Origin: Anderseniella sp.
Lineage (GTDB): Bacteria > Pseudomonadota > Alphaproteobacteria > Rhizobiales > Aestuariivirgaceae
Length of the DNA: 38,447 bases
Direction of reading: 5' to 3'
Assembly (NCBI GenBank): GCA_030626025.1
Contig: DAOUPT010000031.1
Location: 1 to 38,447, forward strand
The first letter of the stretch is position 1. Every line of letters begins with the position of its first letter. The translations under genes were made by a program, and so were the position numbers. Under the pieces are notes generated by a model. It was not told the DNA's origin and ran no database searches. It was given only the letters and a program-made list of their open reading frames with translations. This document shows, piece after piece, positions 1-7,758 of the stretch.

Positions 1-759
1 ATAACCACGCGACAGTTCTTCAGAAACCACACACATGGCTTCCTTGCCCATTTCCATGCCGCCATATTCTTCAGGCAGCGTCAGGGCAAAAACACCCAAT
101 TCGGCCAATTCATCAATGATCGCCATTGGTACATAATCATTGGCCAAGTGCCATTCATGGGCGTGTGGTGTGACCTTGTCATTTACGAACCGGCGCATTT
201 CCTGACGCATTTGCATCATTGTGTCATCAAGACCGCAATCGCCACAGGTCAAGTGGCCACTGGCGTCTGATAGCAGACTGGCCAATCGGGCGCGGGTGTT
301 GGCGGTGTTGCCAAAGCGGGTCAGTTCGCCGGTTAAACCCTCAAACAAGATAATTGTATCATGTCCACGCAAATCAAGAGCGGCAGGGCGGACAATTTCG
401 CTCTGGCTCATTGGGATGCCACCATAAATCTGGTTGAGATATTCACCAAAGATAATTTGGGTCAGGAGCTGTTCAATCTCACCAAACCGGCCTTGTGCCT
501 CATTTCGTTCAGCATACAGAGACATTTGGCGCAGCGTTTCAGCATAGGTGGCAAGCCAGGCAAGTCCGTGTACAGCATGCTGTTCGCGTTCCAGCAGCTT
601 GGGTGAAAACCGGTCGTCATCGTAATCCCAAACCCGTTCGGCCAGGCAGGCTTTGGCTTTGGCGAAAAGGATATCGACATCCTTCACCGCTGATTTTGTT
701 AATTCAACCAGGTTATCGAGGGCAATTGTGCCAGAATCTATGTCTATTTGTGTGCTCAT
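1..759 (-). CDS. mcd: (2S)-methylsuccinyl-CoA dehydrogenase, N-terminal part (cut by window edge)
   Basis: Open reading frame of 253 codons read on the minus strand from ATG at 759 to the left edge, so the C-terminus is missing. Residues from about 180 on (MRQEMRRFV, then ELGVFALTLPEEYGG) are the start of an acyl-CoA dehydrogenase flavoprotein fold. The first ~175 residues form an extra domain, with a stretch FGEYLNQIYGGIPMSQSE, which ordinary acyl-CoA dehydrogenases lack. That long N-terminal extension is known from methylsuccinyl-CoA dehydrogenase, the FAD enzyme that oxidises methylsuccinyl-CoA to mesaconyl-CoA in the ethylmalonyl-CoA pathway. The assignment rests on recalled family features, not on a search. 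A generic acyl-CoA dehydrogenase is the alternative. The gene is divergent from the GST-like gene, with 91 bp between the starts. Confidence 0.72.
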   Translation of the reverse strand, partial: MSTQIDIDSGTIALDNLVELTKSAVKDVDILFAKAKACLAERVWDYDDDRFSPKLLEREQHAVHGLAWLATYAETLRQMSLYAERNEAQGRFGEIEQLLTQIIFGEYLNQIYGGIPMSQSEIVRPAALDLRGHDTIILFEGLTGELTRFGNTANTRARLASLLSDASGHLTCGDCGLDDTMMQMRQEMRRFVNDKVTPHAHEWHLANDYVPMAIIDELAELGVFALTLPEEYGGMEMGKEAMCVVSEELSRGY

Positions 760-850
760 GAGGCGACTTATAACAGTTTATGCTGCAATGCAAAATACCA
801 CTTCCGACGGATTGGTGGCCTAATTGACAAAATTTGCCTATGTAGATGGT

Positions 851-1492
851 ATGACAGACAAAATTCCAATCCTATACTCATTTCGGCGGTGCCCTTATGC
901 GATGCGAGCGCGGATGGCGCTTTTTGCTACTCAGCAGCCCTGTTTTTTGCGGGAGGTTGTTTTGCGGGAAAAGCCAACCGAAATGATAATTGCATCGCCA
1001 AAAGCAACCGTGCCGGTTCTGGTTTTACCCGATGGATCTGTTGTCGATGAAAGCCTTGATATTATGCGTTGGGCATTGAGTCGAAATGATCCTTATAATT
1101 GGTTTAAAGATCAAGAACGCACAAGAGAGCTGATTGATGAAAGTGACGGGCCGTTCAAGTATCATCTGGATCGCTATAAATACGGCACCCGATATGAAGG
1201 TGAAATGTCTGAGAATCACCGGCAGGAAGGCTTGAAGTTTTTGCGCAAGCTGGATCGGTTGTTAGACATATCTCCTTACCTGCTTGGTACTGGTGCTGGT
1301 CTTGCCGATATCGCGATATTTCCATTTATACGTCAGTTTGCAAATGTTGATCGGCAATGGTTTGACAGTCTGGAATTGCTAGGTTTGCAGGTGTGGCTGA
1401 CCAGGCATCTGGACTCTGATTTGTTCCAAAGTGTGATGAAAAAATACCCGCAGTGGAAGACAGGTGATGAGAATATGCGGTTTGTGGTATAA
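851..1492 (+). CDS. glutathione S-transferase family protein
   Basis: Protein of 213 residues if the ATG at 851 is used. The frame stays open to a TTG at 824, but the N-terminal thioredoxin-like fold starts right after 851 (PILYSFRRCPYAMRARMAL), so 851 is preferred. The segment CPYA in the first strand-helix turn is the usual glutathione-contacting region, and residues ~90-210 are the all-helical C-terminal domain (LPD near the cis-Pro region, then GAGLADIAIFPFIRQF). The family transfers or reduces with glutathione in the cytoplasm; the substrate cannot be told from sequence. It stands alone between the divergent mcd-like gene and the DUF4164-zapA pair. Confidence 0.85.
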   Translation: MTDKIPILYSFRRCPYAMRARMALFATQQPCFLREVVLREKPTEMIIASPKATVPVLVLPDGSVVDESLDIMRWALSRNDPYNWFKDQERTRELIDESDGPFKYHLDRYKYGTRYEGEMSENHRQEGLKFLRKLDRLLDISPYLLGTGAGLADIAIFPFIRQFANVDRQWFDSLELLGLQVWLTRHLDSDLFQSVMKKYPQWKTGDENMRFVV

Positions 1493-1533
1493 ATAGTGCC
1501 AATATTGATTCGCATGGATGGTGAGAGACTTTG

Positions 1534-1803
1534 ATGAGCGAAGCTTCGAAAGTCGAACAGGCGATAAGCCGATTTGAAACGGCATTGCACAAATTGGAAA
1601 CTTCCATGGTTAAAATCCATGAGAAGGGGTCACAGCTTACAACTTCACAAGGCGAAGCGGACGCGTTGCGGGCCGAGCAGAAAAAGCTGAGTGAGGAACT
1701 AAATGCTGTGCGCGGCAAAGCAGAAGAATTGGCTGACGTCAATCGCCGGGCTGTAAGTCGCGTAGATAGTGCAATGACCCGTATTAACAAGGTTCTTGGT
1801 TGA
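1534..1803 (+). CDS. DUF4164 family coiled-coil protein
   Basis: Small protein of 89 residues, nearly all predicted helix with heptad-like spacing (ISRFETALHKLETSM, then AEQKKLSEELNAVRGKAEEL). It resembles the DUF4164 proteins that sit directly upstream of zapA in Hyphomicrobiales. ATG 1534 is chosen over the TTG just before it because a GATGGTGAGAG purine run at 1517-1527 lies at suitable distance. Its stop lies 2 bp before the zapA start, so the two are surely co-transcribed. A role near ZapA or the divisome is inference from position; no catalytic motif is visible. Confidence 0.75.
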   Translation: MSEASKVEQAISRFETALHKLETSMVKIHEKGSQLTTSQGEADALRAEQKKLSEELNAVRGKAEELADVNRRAVSRVDSAMTRINKVLG

Positions 1804-1805
1804 TT

Positions 1806-2162
1806 ATGGCACAAGTTGTTTTAACTGTTAATGATCATTCTTATACAATGCAGTGTAACGATGGTGAAGAAGCCCATTTGAAGGAGCTTGGTCAGGTTCT
1901 TGATGCCGAAGTTGGCAAGATCAAGAGCGCTGTTGGTCAGGTTGGTGACATTCGATTGTTGTTGATGAGTGGACTTGTTATCGCCGACAGACTGTCAGAA
2001 ACTCTGTTGCGGGTTGAGGAGCTGGAAGATCAGGTACAAGGAATGCGCCAGTCACGTAATCAGGCAACCAAACAGGGCGAACAGGTAAGTGAAGATGTTA
2101 CTCAACGACTTGATGCGGCAGCTGAACGCATAGAAGCGCTGGCGCGTGAAATAGCCAATTAG
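1806..2162 (+). CDS. zapA: cell division protein ZapA
   Basis: Protein of 118 residues. The N-terminal ~50 residues form the ZapA globular head (AQVVLTVNDHSYTMQCNDGEE, HLKELGQVLDAEVGKI), followed by RLLLMSGLVIADRLSE and a long coiled-coil tail to the C-terminus. ZapA binds FtsZ and bundles filaments at the division site in the cytoplasm. ATG 1806 is used; it follows the DUF4164 stop at 1801-1803 by two bases. The 6S RNA gene follows, then 5-formyl-THF cyclo-ligase, which is the same zapA-ssrS-ygfA order as in many Proteobacteria. Confidence 0.9.
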   Translation: MAQVVLTVNDHSYTMQCNDGEEAHLKELGQVLDAEVGKIKSAVGQVGDIRLLLMSGLVIADRLSETLLRVEELEDQVQGMRQSRNQATKQGEQVSEDVTQRLDAAAERIEALAREIAN

Positions 2163-2248
2163 CGATTCTATCCTTTTAATTTCATCTAATTGCCCTTAAA
2201 TACAGGTCAGGCTGGCCGGTTCGTGAGGAAACTTTATTCTTTAGGGCC

Positions 2249-2254
2249 TATAAT
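2249..2254 (+). promoter_or_regulatory. -10 box for 6S RNA
   Basis: A perfect TATAAT hexamer in the zapA-to-6S gap. It would place the transcript start near 2261, just before the GGGAG that opens the 6S-like sequence. No convincing -35 hexamer is seen 16-18 bp upstream (AGGAAA region). The rest of the gap 2163-2248 holds no gene that I can see. Confidence 0.5.
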
Positions 2255-2260
2255 CTCTAA

Positions 2261-2382
2261 ACGGGAGCTGTCCCTGTGCTGGACCGTGGTCTTGTGCAAA
2301 CGGTGCCCACCTACAAACTGTAGGGACCTGAGATACCGATTTCCCACGGTCGGCTGGCTGTTTTGTTGATCAGGAGGCTATC
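2261..2382 (+). ncRNA. ssrS: 6S RNA
   Basis: Placed between zapA and 5-formyl-THF cyclo-ligase, the conserved site of the 6S RNA gene. The folding parts can be read. GACCGTGG (2282-2289) pairs with CCACGGTC (2344-2351) on either side of a central open region. Inside that, CGGT (2301) pairs with ACCG (2335-2338), and CCTACA/TGTAGG (2310-2315/2319-2324) makes a perfect terminal hairpin. The segment GTGCCCACCTACA is typical of alphaproteobacterial 6S RNAs as I remember them. 6S RNA mimics an open promoter and binds sigma-70 RNA polymerase in stationary phase. Both ends are approximate; the 3' end runs into the ribosome binding site of the next gene. Confidence 0.85.
2372..2377 (+). promoter_or_regulatory. 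ribosome binding site (AGGAGG) with no ATG/GTG/TTG behind it
   Basis: A full consensus Shine-Dalgarno sequence at the end of the 6S RNA. In the cyclo-ligase frame the codons that follow are ATC 2380, ATA 2383, ATT 2389 and ATC 2398, and the first standard start codon is GTG 2440, 62 bases away. It therefore points to a non-standard start for the cyclo-ligase. Confidence 0.6.
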
Positions 2383-2967
2383 ATATCAATTTCGTCGATC
2401 TCTGCAGCCAAGGCTAATGCCAGAAAACTGGCAAGCCGGGTGCGGGCAAAAGCCCACGCGGAGCTGTCAATGATTGCCATCAAGAATTTGTCCGATACAG
2501 GTCTTGAGTTTGTGGGGACTGGTACCAAACAAGTGGTGTCGGGATTTACACCTTATCGTAGTGAAATTGATGTAACCGGTTTGCTATCAGTAATGGCAGA
2601 CAAGGGTCACACCACTTGTTTGCCGATTGTGGTTGGCGAGCGTCAACCGCTGGTCTTTCGGAAATGGCAACCGGGTGATGAAACCGAGGCAGGGGCCTGG
2701 AATATTCCAGTGCCGGTGCAATCTGCTGCAATTGTTGAACCGGATGTGTTGCTGGTGCCGTTGCTTGCTTTCGACAAGGCTGGTTTTCGGCTTGGTTATG
2801 GCGGCGGGTTTTATGATCGGACAATTTACAATCTCAGACGAACAAAAGATATTGTGACAATTGGTGTTGCTTATTCAGCCCAGGAGATTACCAAGGTGCC
2901 GCGGGATGAACATGACCAGCAGCTTGACTGGATTTTGACAGAGAAGGGACCGATGAAATGCGGTTGA
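2383..2967 (+). CDS. 5-formyltetrahydrofolate cyclo-ligase
   Basis: Converts 5-formyl-THF to 5,10-methenyl-THF using ATP. The body is clear: PYRSEIDVTGLL, the nucleotide/folate region DVLLVPLLAFDKAGFRLGYGGGFYDR, and the C-terminal VPRDEHDQQLDWILTE. The first standard start codon is GTG 2440, giving 175 residues. However the frame is open upstream, and the residues before GTG (AAKANARKLASRVRAKA) look like the usual basic N-terminal helix of the family (KxxLRxxxxxRRxxL), giving a normal length of about 190. A consensus AGGAGG lies at 2372-2377. I therefore place the start near ATA 2383 (ATT 2389 is also possible) while noting that GTG 2440 cannot be excluded. It overlaps the next gene by 10 bp. 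Confidence 0.85.
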   Translation: MSISSISAAKANARKLASRVRAKAHAELSMIAIKNLSDTGLEFVGTGTKQVVSGFTPYRSEIDVTGLLSVMADKGHTTCLPIVVGERQPLVFRKWQPGDETEAGAWNIPVPVQSAAIVEPDVLLVPLLAFDKAGFRLGYGGGFYDRTIYNLRRTKDIVTIGVAYSAQEITKVPRDEHDQQLDWILTEKGPMKCG

Positions 2968-3773
2968 TTTTTATTGGTGATGTGATTGGCAAGGCGGGAC
3001 GCCGGGCAGTGCGGGAATATCTGCCTGAATTGCGTGAAGCTTTTAAACCTGACCTTGTTGTTGTCAACGGTGAAAATGCTGCCGGCGGATTTGGTATTAC
3101 CGAAAAGATTTTTGATGAACTGCAAGACTCAGGCGCTGATGTTATAACCTTGGGCAACCATGCTTTTGATCAACGTGAAGCGATGGTATTTATTGAACGT
3201 ACTGACAATCTTTTAAGACCGGTGAATTATCCGGCGGGAACACCGGGCAAGGGTGCCGGGGTTTTTACAACGCAAGGCGGTCAGCAGGTTTTGGTGATGA
3301 ATGTTATGGGGCTGGTGATGATGAACCCGCTTGATGACCCGTTTGCTGCTGTGGAGCGAGAGCTTTCGGCCTGCCCGATGGGAGTGGGTTGCGATGCAGT
3401 GATCATTGACATGCATTGTGAAGCAACGTCAGAGAAAATGGCTATGGGACATTTTGCTGACGGACGGGCCAGCCTGGTGGTTGGGACCCATACTCACATT
3501 CCAACTGCAGATCATCATATTTTCCCTGGTGGTACAGCCTTTCAAACCGACGCCGGTATGACGGCATCATATGATTCGATTATCGGGATGGACAAGGAAG
3601 AGCCCTTAAACCGCTTTTTGCGTAAAATCCCGTCAGGACGGATGATACCGGCCCTTGGTGACCCGACCATGTGCGGGGTAGCAGTTGAGACAGATAATAA
3701 AACCGGACTGGCCCTAAATATTTCGCCAATAAGAATGGGCGGACCGCTTCAGGCTGTTTTGCCGGACTTTTGA
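2958..3773 (+). CDS. YmdB/TIGR00282-type metallophosphoesterase
   Basis: Protein of 271 residues with the metal-binding motifs of this family in order: IFIGDVIGKAGR at the N-terminus (Asp ligand), VVNGENAAGG, ITLGNHAFD, IIDMHCEATSEK and VVGTHTHIPTAD. Members are dinuclear metal phosphodiesterases acting on cyclic nucleotides in the cytoplasm (YmdB of Bacillus); the substrate here is unknown. ATG 2958 lies inside the end of the cyclo-ligase gene, so translation is coupled. The 3' end overlaps the convergent minus-strand gene by 25 bp. Confidence 0.88.
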   Translation: MRLIFIGDVIGKAGRRAVREYLPELREAFKPDLVVVNGENAAGGFGITEKIFDELQDSGADVITLGNHAFDQREAMVFIERTDNLLRPVNYPAGTPGKGAGVFTTQGGQQVLVMNVMGLVMMNPLDDPFAAVERELSACPMGVGCDAVIIDMHCEATSEKMAMGHFADGRASLVVGTHTHIPTADHHIFPGGTAFQTDAGMTASYDSIIGMDKEEPLNRFLRKIPSGRMIPALGDPTMCGVAVETDNKTGLALNISPIRMGGPLQAVLPDF

Positions 3774-4096
3774 AGCTCAGCGGCATGTTCAACCAGGTTA
3801 TTATCGATAATGTTGTCAGCTTCGACTGACATGGCATCCATCAGGACGAGAGCGCCTGCCCATTCAAGATTTGCAGTATCGATATCGTTTTTGTTATATG
3901 CATCTTCGCCAACTTCGAGATTGCTGTGAATGCGGCGGGCATATTCGCCAAGATGATGAATGCGGGCCATGGCATCGATGGCTGATTGATCGCGAGACAT
4001 GACACGTAATGCTGTCAGGGCATTGTTGCAGGCTGTCGCGGCCAAACCACCGGCTGCTGCAGCGTATTCGTTTGAAAGTTCGTTTTCTCTGGTCAT
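3749..4096 (-). CDS. hypothetical small helical protein
   Basis: I do not recognise this 115-residue protein. It is acidic and Ala/Asn-rich, with no signal peptide or membrane segment, and reads as all helix (AAAAGGLAATACNNALTALRVM; IDAMARIHHLGEYARRIHSNLEVGEDAYNK). It is supported as a gene because it fills its space on the minus strand, starts with ATG in an otherwise empty 178-bp region shared with yebC, and has no competing frame across most of its length. Its last 25 bp overlap the end of the YmdB-type gene. A CtrA-like site lies about 50 bp upstream of its start. Confidence 0.55.
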   Translation of the reverse strand: MTRENELSNEYAAAAGGLAATACNNALTALRVMSRDQSAIDAMARIHHLGEYARRIHSNLEVGEDAYNKNDIDTANLEWAGALVLMDAMSVEADNIIDNNLVEHAAELQKSGKTA

Positions 4097-4147
4097 TTGT
4101 TTACTCGTGTTCGAATCAGTTGTTCTTTTTATTGTGCAGTCGGGATG

Positions 4148-4163
4148 TTAAGAGGTCGTTAAC
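4148..4163. promoter_or_regulatory. CtrA-like binding site (TTAA-N7-TTAAC)
   Basis: TTAA at 4148-4151, seven bases, then TTAAC at 4159-4163. This is an exact match to the full CtrA consensus of alphaproteobacteria. It lies in the divergent gap 4097-4274 between the unknown gene (starts 4096, minus) and yebC (starts 4275, plus). I see no other gene in the gap. A chance match is possible: nine fixed bases in about 38 kb. Confidence 0.4.
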
Positions 4164-4274
4164 CGGTTGTGTTAAATTCATCTTGCCGCAATCGCTCATA
4201 TGCGGGTGGATTTCGCAATGTTTTGTGATAAACAACACCACATCCATATTTTGAATTAATTAAAGGGCACAGTA

Positions 4275-5024
4275 ATGGCCGGCCATTCCCAGTTTAAAAA
4301 CATCATGCACCGCAAGGGGCGCCAGGATAAAGTGCGCTCCAAATTGTTTTCAAAATTCTCAAAAGAAATTACTGTTGCTGCCAAAATGGGTGGCCCTGAT
4401 GTGGATTCTAATCCGCGCCTGCGACTGGCGGTTAATAATGCCAAATCTCAATCGATGCCTAAAGATAACATCCAGCGGGCGATAAACAAATCGGAAGCTG
4501 GCGAAGGCGATGATTATGAAGAGGTGCGCTATGAAGGATATGGCCCCGGTGGGGTAGCGGTTATTGTCGAAGCTTTGACCGATAATCGCAATCGTACAGC
4601 CAGCACCGTGCGCTCGACCTTTGCCAAATATGGTGGAAATCTGGGTGAGAGTGGATCGGTTGGATTCATGTTCGACCGGGTAGGTGAAATTACCTATAAA
4701 GCTGAGGTCGGTGATGCCGACACTGTCATGATGGCGGCCATTGAAGCGGGTGCCGAGGATGTGGAATCAAATGATGACGGCCATCTGATTACCTGCGCCT
4801 TTACCGATATTGGCGATGTTTCATCGGCACTTGAAAAGGAACTGGGTGAGGCAGAAAGCGTCAATCCAACCTGGAAGCCGCAAACCACGGCAGAGCTGGA
4901 TGAAGATAAAGCGGGTACTTTTATGAAGCTGGTTGAAATTCTTGAAGACGATGATGATGTGCAGAACGTCTACTCTAATTTTGAAGTTTCCGAGGAAGTT
5001 CTGGCCAAGCTTACAGCTGAGTAA
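4275..5024 (+). CDS. yebC: YebC/PmpR-type protein (TACO1 family)
   Basis: Protein of 249 residues, the usual length for the family. It opens with the hallmark [20 protein letters not shown], followed by [26 protein letters not shown] and the C-terminal VNPTWKPQT and VYSNF segments. The family has been described as DNA-binding regulators and, more recently, as ribosome-associated factors that help translate proline runs. An AGGG at 4264-4267 lies upstream of ATG 4275. ruvC starts 5 bp after the stop, so the two share a transcript, an order common in bacteria. Confidence 0.95.
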   Translation: MAGHSQFKNIMHRKGRQDKVRSKLFSKFSKEITVAAKMGGPDVDSNPRLRLAVNNAKSQSMPKDNIQRAINKSEAGEGDDYEEVRYEGYGPGGVAVIVEALTDNRNRTASTVRSTFAKYGGNLGESGSVGFMFDRVGEITYKAEVGDADTVMMAAIEAGAEDVESNDDGHLITCAFTDIGDVSSALEKELGEAESVNPTWKPQTTAELDEDKAGTFMKLVEILEDDDDVQNVYSNFEVSEEVLAKLTAE

Positions 5025-5029
5025 TCGTT

Positions 5030-5536
5030 GTGGCTGGTGAAATTATCCGTATTTTGGGCATTGATCCGGGTTTGCGGAATACCGGTTGGGGTCTTATTAC
5101 GGTTTGTGGTTCGCAGTTATCTTATGTGGCTGATGGAACAGTGCGGTCAAACCCGAAGGAGTCATTGGCCGAACGTTTGATGCATCTGCATGATGGTTTG
5201 TCGGCTATTGTCAAAGAATGGCAACCTGATGAGGCAGCGGTTGAAGAAACATTTGTTAACAAGGATGCCCGTGCCACTTTGAAACTTGGCGCGGCGCGCG
5301 GTATTGCCCTGCTGGTTCCGGCACAAGCCGGATTGATCGTTGGTGAATACGCACCCAATATGGTCAAGAAAACCGTTGTTGGTTCCGGTCATGCGGGTAA
5401 AGAGCAAATCGGGGCGATGATCAAGATTTTGCTACCTAAAGCCAGTCCTGACAGTGCTGATTCGGCTGATGCGCTGGCTATCGCAATTTGTCATGCCCAG
5501 CACCGAAAACATAAGGCGCTGACGGATAGCTATTAG
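5030..5536 (+). CDS. ruvC: Holliday junction endonuclease RuvC
   Basis: 168 residues with GTG start at 5030, five bases after yebC. RuvC resolves Holliday junctions together with RuvAB by symmetric cuts. The four catalytic acids are present: Asp12 ([12 protein letters not shown]), Glu72 ([17 protein letters not shown]), Asp144 and Asp147 ([15 protein letters not shown]). The gene belongs with yebC upstream; a separate SOS-type promoter lies between it and ruvA. Confidence 0.96.
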   Translation: MAGEIIRILGIDPGLRNTGWGLITVCGSQLSYVADGTVRSNPKESLAERLMHLHDGLSAIVKEWQPDEAAVEETFVNKDARATLKLGAARGIALLVPAQAGLIVGEYAPNMVKKTVVGSGHAGKEQIGAMIKILLPKASPDSADSADALAIAICHAQHRKHKALTDSY

Positions 5537-5541
5537 TGAAT

Positions 5542-5556
5542 GTTCTTGACATGTTC
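5542..5556 (+). promoter_or_regulatory. LexA (SOS) box GTTC-N7-GTTC
   Basis: GTTC at 5542-5545, seven bases, GTTC at 5553-5556. This is an exact alphaproteobacterial LexA box. The seven spacer bases contain TTGACA, so bound LexA would cover the -35 element of the ruvA promoter. It lies 6 bp after the ruvC stop and 58 bp before the ruvA start. Confidence 0.8.
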
Positions 5557-5574
5557 ACATTGCGATCATAGGCT
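5546..5574 (+). promoter_or_regulatory. ruvAB promoter overlapping the SOS box
   Basis: Consensus -35 TTGACA at 5546-5551, then 17 bp, then a weak -10 TAGGCT at 5569-5574. The -35 sits inside the LexA box. The leader to the ruvA ATG at 5614 would be about 33 nt. Confidence 0.55.
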
Positions 5575-5613
5575 TTGCAAAGATTTTTTCGACCTGAAAG
5601 ATAGAACTTTCCC

Positions 5614-6231
5614 ATGATTGGCAAACTAAAAGGCATCATTGACAGTTACGGTGATGGCTGGACAATTATTGATGTGGGTGGAGTGGGCTATCATGTTTCA
5701 TGCTCGGCTAAAACGCTATCCTCTCTGCCCGGGGTAGGTGAAGCTGGAGAGGTTTTTATCGAAACGCTGGTTTCGCAAGATGCTATTACACTGGTCGGGT
5801 TTTCCAGTGCCAGTGAGCGAGACTGGTTTCGCCTGTTAAAAACTGTGCAAGGCGTCGGGACCAAGGTGGCGCTGGCAATTCAGTCGACAATCTCAGCCTC
5901 AGAATTGGCCAATGCTATCGCGGTTGGTGATAAAGCCATGGTTACCCGCGCACCCGGTGTCGGCCCGAAAGTAGCGCAACGGATTATTACCGAATTGAAA
6001 GATAAAGCTCCGGCCTTTGCTCCAGTTGAGTCCGGACTTGCCGGACTTGCAGCAGCTATGGATGCACCCAGTCAAACTGCTGCGGCTGATGCCGTTTCAG
6101 CCCTGGCAAATCTGGGTTATGGGCAAACGCAGGCAGGTGTTGCAGTGGCAGCGGTGCTGGCAAAGGGCAATGAAGATGCAAAAGCTGAGGTGTTGATTCG
6201 CCTGGCACTTAAAGAATTGGCCGGGGTGTAG
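5614..6231 (+). CDS. ruvA: Holliday junction branch migration protein RuvA
   Basis: 205 residues. Domain I is the OB fold ([25 protein letters not shown]). Domain II carries two helix-hairpin-helix motifs ([16 protein letters not shown] and [20 protein letters not shown]). Domain III at the C-terminus ([18 protein letters not shown]) contacts RuvB. RuvA binds the four-way junction and loads RuvB. Three bases separate it from ruvB. Expression is probably SOS-induced through the site at 5542-5556. Confidence 0.96.
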   Translation: MIGKLKGIIDSYGDGWTIIDVGGVGYHVSCSAKTLSSLPGVGEAGEVFIETLVSQDAITLVGFSSASERDWFRLLKTVQGVGTKVALAIQSTISASELANAIAVGDKAMVTRAPGVGPKVAQRIITELKDKAPAFAPVESGLAGLAAAMDAPSQTAAADAVSALANLGYGQTQAGVAVAAVLAKGNEDAKAEVLIRLALKELAGV

Positions 6232-6234
6232 CCT

Positions 6235-7278
6235 ATGAGTGAGCGTCTGTTAGATGGTCAGGTGAGATCAGAAGATGAGTTTGATACTCATCTTCGCCCG
6301 CAAGTTCTTGATGAATTTATCGGGCAGGCACGGGCCAAGACTAATCTGAAGGTTTTTATTGAGGCGGCTAAAGGACGAGGTGAGGCGCTGGATCATGTGT
6401 TGTTTGCCGGACCGCCCGGACTTGGCAAAACCACACTGGCGCAGATTATGGCGCGGGAATTGGGGGTTAATTTTCGCAGCACCTCTGGCCCGGTGATTGC
6501 CAAGGCCGGTGATCTGGCAGCGCTGCTAACCAATCTTGAAGAACGTGACGTTCTGTTTATTGATGAAATTCACCGACTGAACCCGGCGGTGGAAGAAATA
6601 CTCTATCCGGCGATGGAAGATTTCCAGCTTGATTTGATTATCGGGGAAGGCCCGGCAGCGCGTTCGGTGCGGATTGAGCTTGCTCCCTTTACGCTGGTTG
6701 GGGCAACGACACGGACCGGGCTTTTAACCACTCCCTTGCGGGACCGGTTTGGCATTCCAGTGCGACTGGAATTTTATAACGAAGAAGAATTGCTCGATAT
6801 TGTATCACGGGGGAGCCGGGTTTTGGGTGTTGCCATGAGCGAAGACGGGGCTCGTGAGATTGCCAAACGTTCACGGGGTACACCGCGGATCGCCGGGCGC
6901 CTGCTGCGACGGGTTCGTGACTTTGCTAGCGTTGACAAGATAGAAAAAATAGACCGGATTGTTGCCGATCATGCCTTGGGACACCTTGAGGTCGATAGTC
7001 GAGGTCTGGATTCTCTTGATCATCGGTACTTGCATTGTATTGCTGTCAATTTTGGCGGTGGACCGGTGGGGGTTGAAACAATTGCGGCTTCATTATCAGA
7101 AGAGCGCGATGCAATCGAAGAAATTATTGAGCCATATTTAATCCAGCAGGGCTTTGTCAACCGTACTCCACGCGGGCGCACTCTGACACCTCACGCCTTT
7201 AAACATTTGGGGCTGGCAACACCCAATGAACTGGTATCGAGACAAGTGGAATTATTTAATCGGAATGACGATGACTGA
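6235..7278 (+). CDS. ruvB: Holliday junction branch migration ATPase RuvB
   Basis: 347 residues, full length for the family. Walker [10 protein letters not shown] (residues 59-67), Walker B FIDEIHRL, sensor 1 GATTRTG, arginine finger region LRDRFG, sensor 2 [18 protein letters not shown], and the C-terminal winged helix ([17 protein letters not shown]). RuvB is the AAA+ motor that drives branch migration with RuvA. The ybgC start lies inside its last codons, so ruvA-ruvB-ybgC form one translation-coupled unit. Confidence 0.97.
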   Translation: MSERLLDGQVRSEDEFDTHLRPQVLDEFIGQARAKTNLKVFIEAAKGRGEALDHVLFAGPPGLGKTTLAQIMARELGVNFRSTSGPVIAKAGDLAALLTNLEERDVLFIDEIHRLNPAVEEILYPAMEDFQLDLIIGEGPAARSVRIELAPFTLVGATTRTGLLTTPLRDRFGIPVRLEFYNEEELLDIVSRGSRVLGVAMSEDGAREIAKRSRGTPRIAGRLLRRVRDFASVDKIEKIDRIVADHALGHLEVDSRGLDSLDHRYLHCIAVNFGGGPVGVETIAASLSEERDAIEEIIEPYLIQQGFVNRTPRGRTLTPHAFKHLGLATPNELVSRQVELFNRNDDD

Positions 7279-7729
7279 CCACATGAAGAAAGGCTGGCCA
7301 GACCTTGCGGGCAAAATTGCCGATGAAATGCACGTTTTGCCGATACGGGTGTATTATGAAGATACTGATTTTTCCGGTTTTGTATATCATGCCAATTATC
7401 TGAAATTTTGTGAGCGAGCACGATCTGATTGCTTGCGGTTGCTTGGTGTCCATCACCACGAACTGGAAGCAAACAGTCAATCGGGGTTTGTTGTTCGGCA
7501 GATGAATTGCGATTTTCTGAAACCGGCAGGAATTGATGATGTGCTGGAGATCCAGACCTGGTTTATCTCGGCCAAGGGGGCAAGAATGTTTCTTGGTCAA
7601 TCAGTCTGGCGTAACGATGAGTGCCTGTTTCAAGCCAAAATAACTGCTGCCTTGATCGATGATCAGGGACGCCCGAGGCGTTTTACACCCGAGATGCTTA
7701 AAGCATTTTCCGCACTTCACGCGTCATAG
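7271..7729 (+). CDS. ybgC: YbgC-type acyl-CoA thioesterase, Tol-Pal associated
   Basis: About 152 residues from ATG 7271; ATG 7265 is equally possible, and the longer frame to 7226 runs backward into ruvB and is unlikely. Hotdog-fold thioesterase with the family motif [28 protein letters not shown] split over the active-site Asp and the start of the central helix. It hydrolyses acyl-CoA in the cytoplasm and is commonly encoded upstream of tolQ, as here. The gap 7730-7900 to tolQ has no gene and holds a CtrA-like site and a TTGACA at 7848-7853. Confidence 0.9.
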   Translation: MTDHMKKGWPDLAGKIADEMHVLPIRVYYEDTDFSGFVYHANYLKFCERARSDCLRLLGVHHHELEANSQSGFVVRQMNCDFLKPAGIDDVLEIQTWFISAKGARMFLGQSVWRNDECLFQAKITAALIDDQGRPRRFTPEMLKAFSALHAS

Positions 7730-7758
7730 TTGCAGCTTGTGTTAAAACGGCCCTGATA

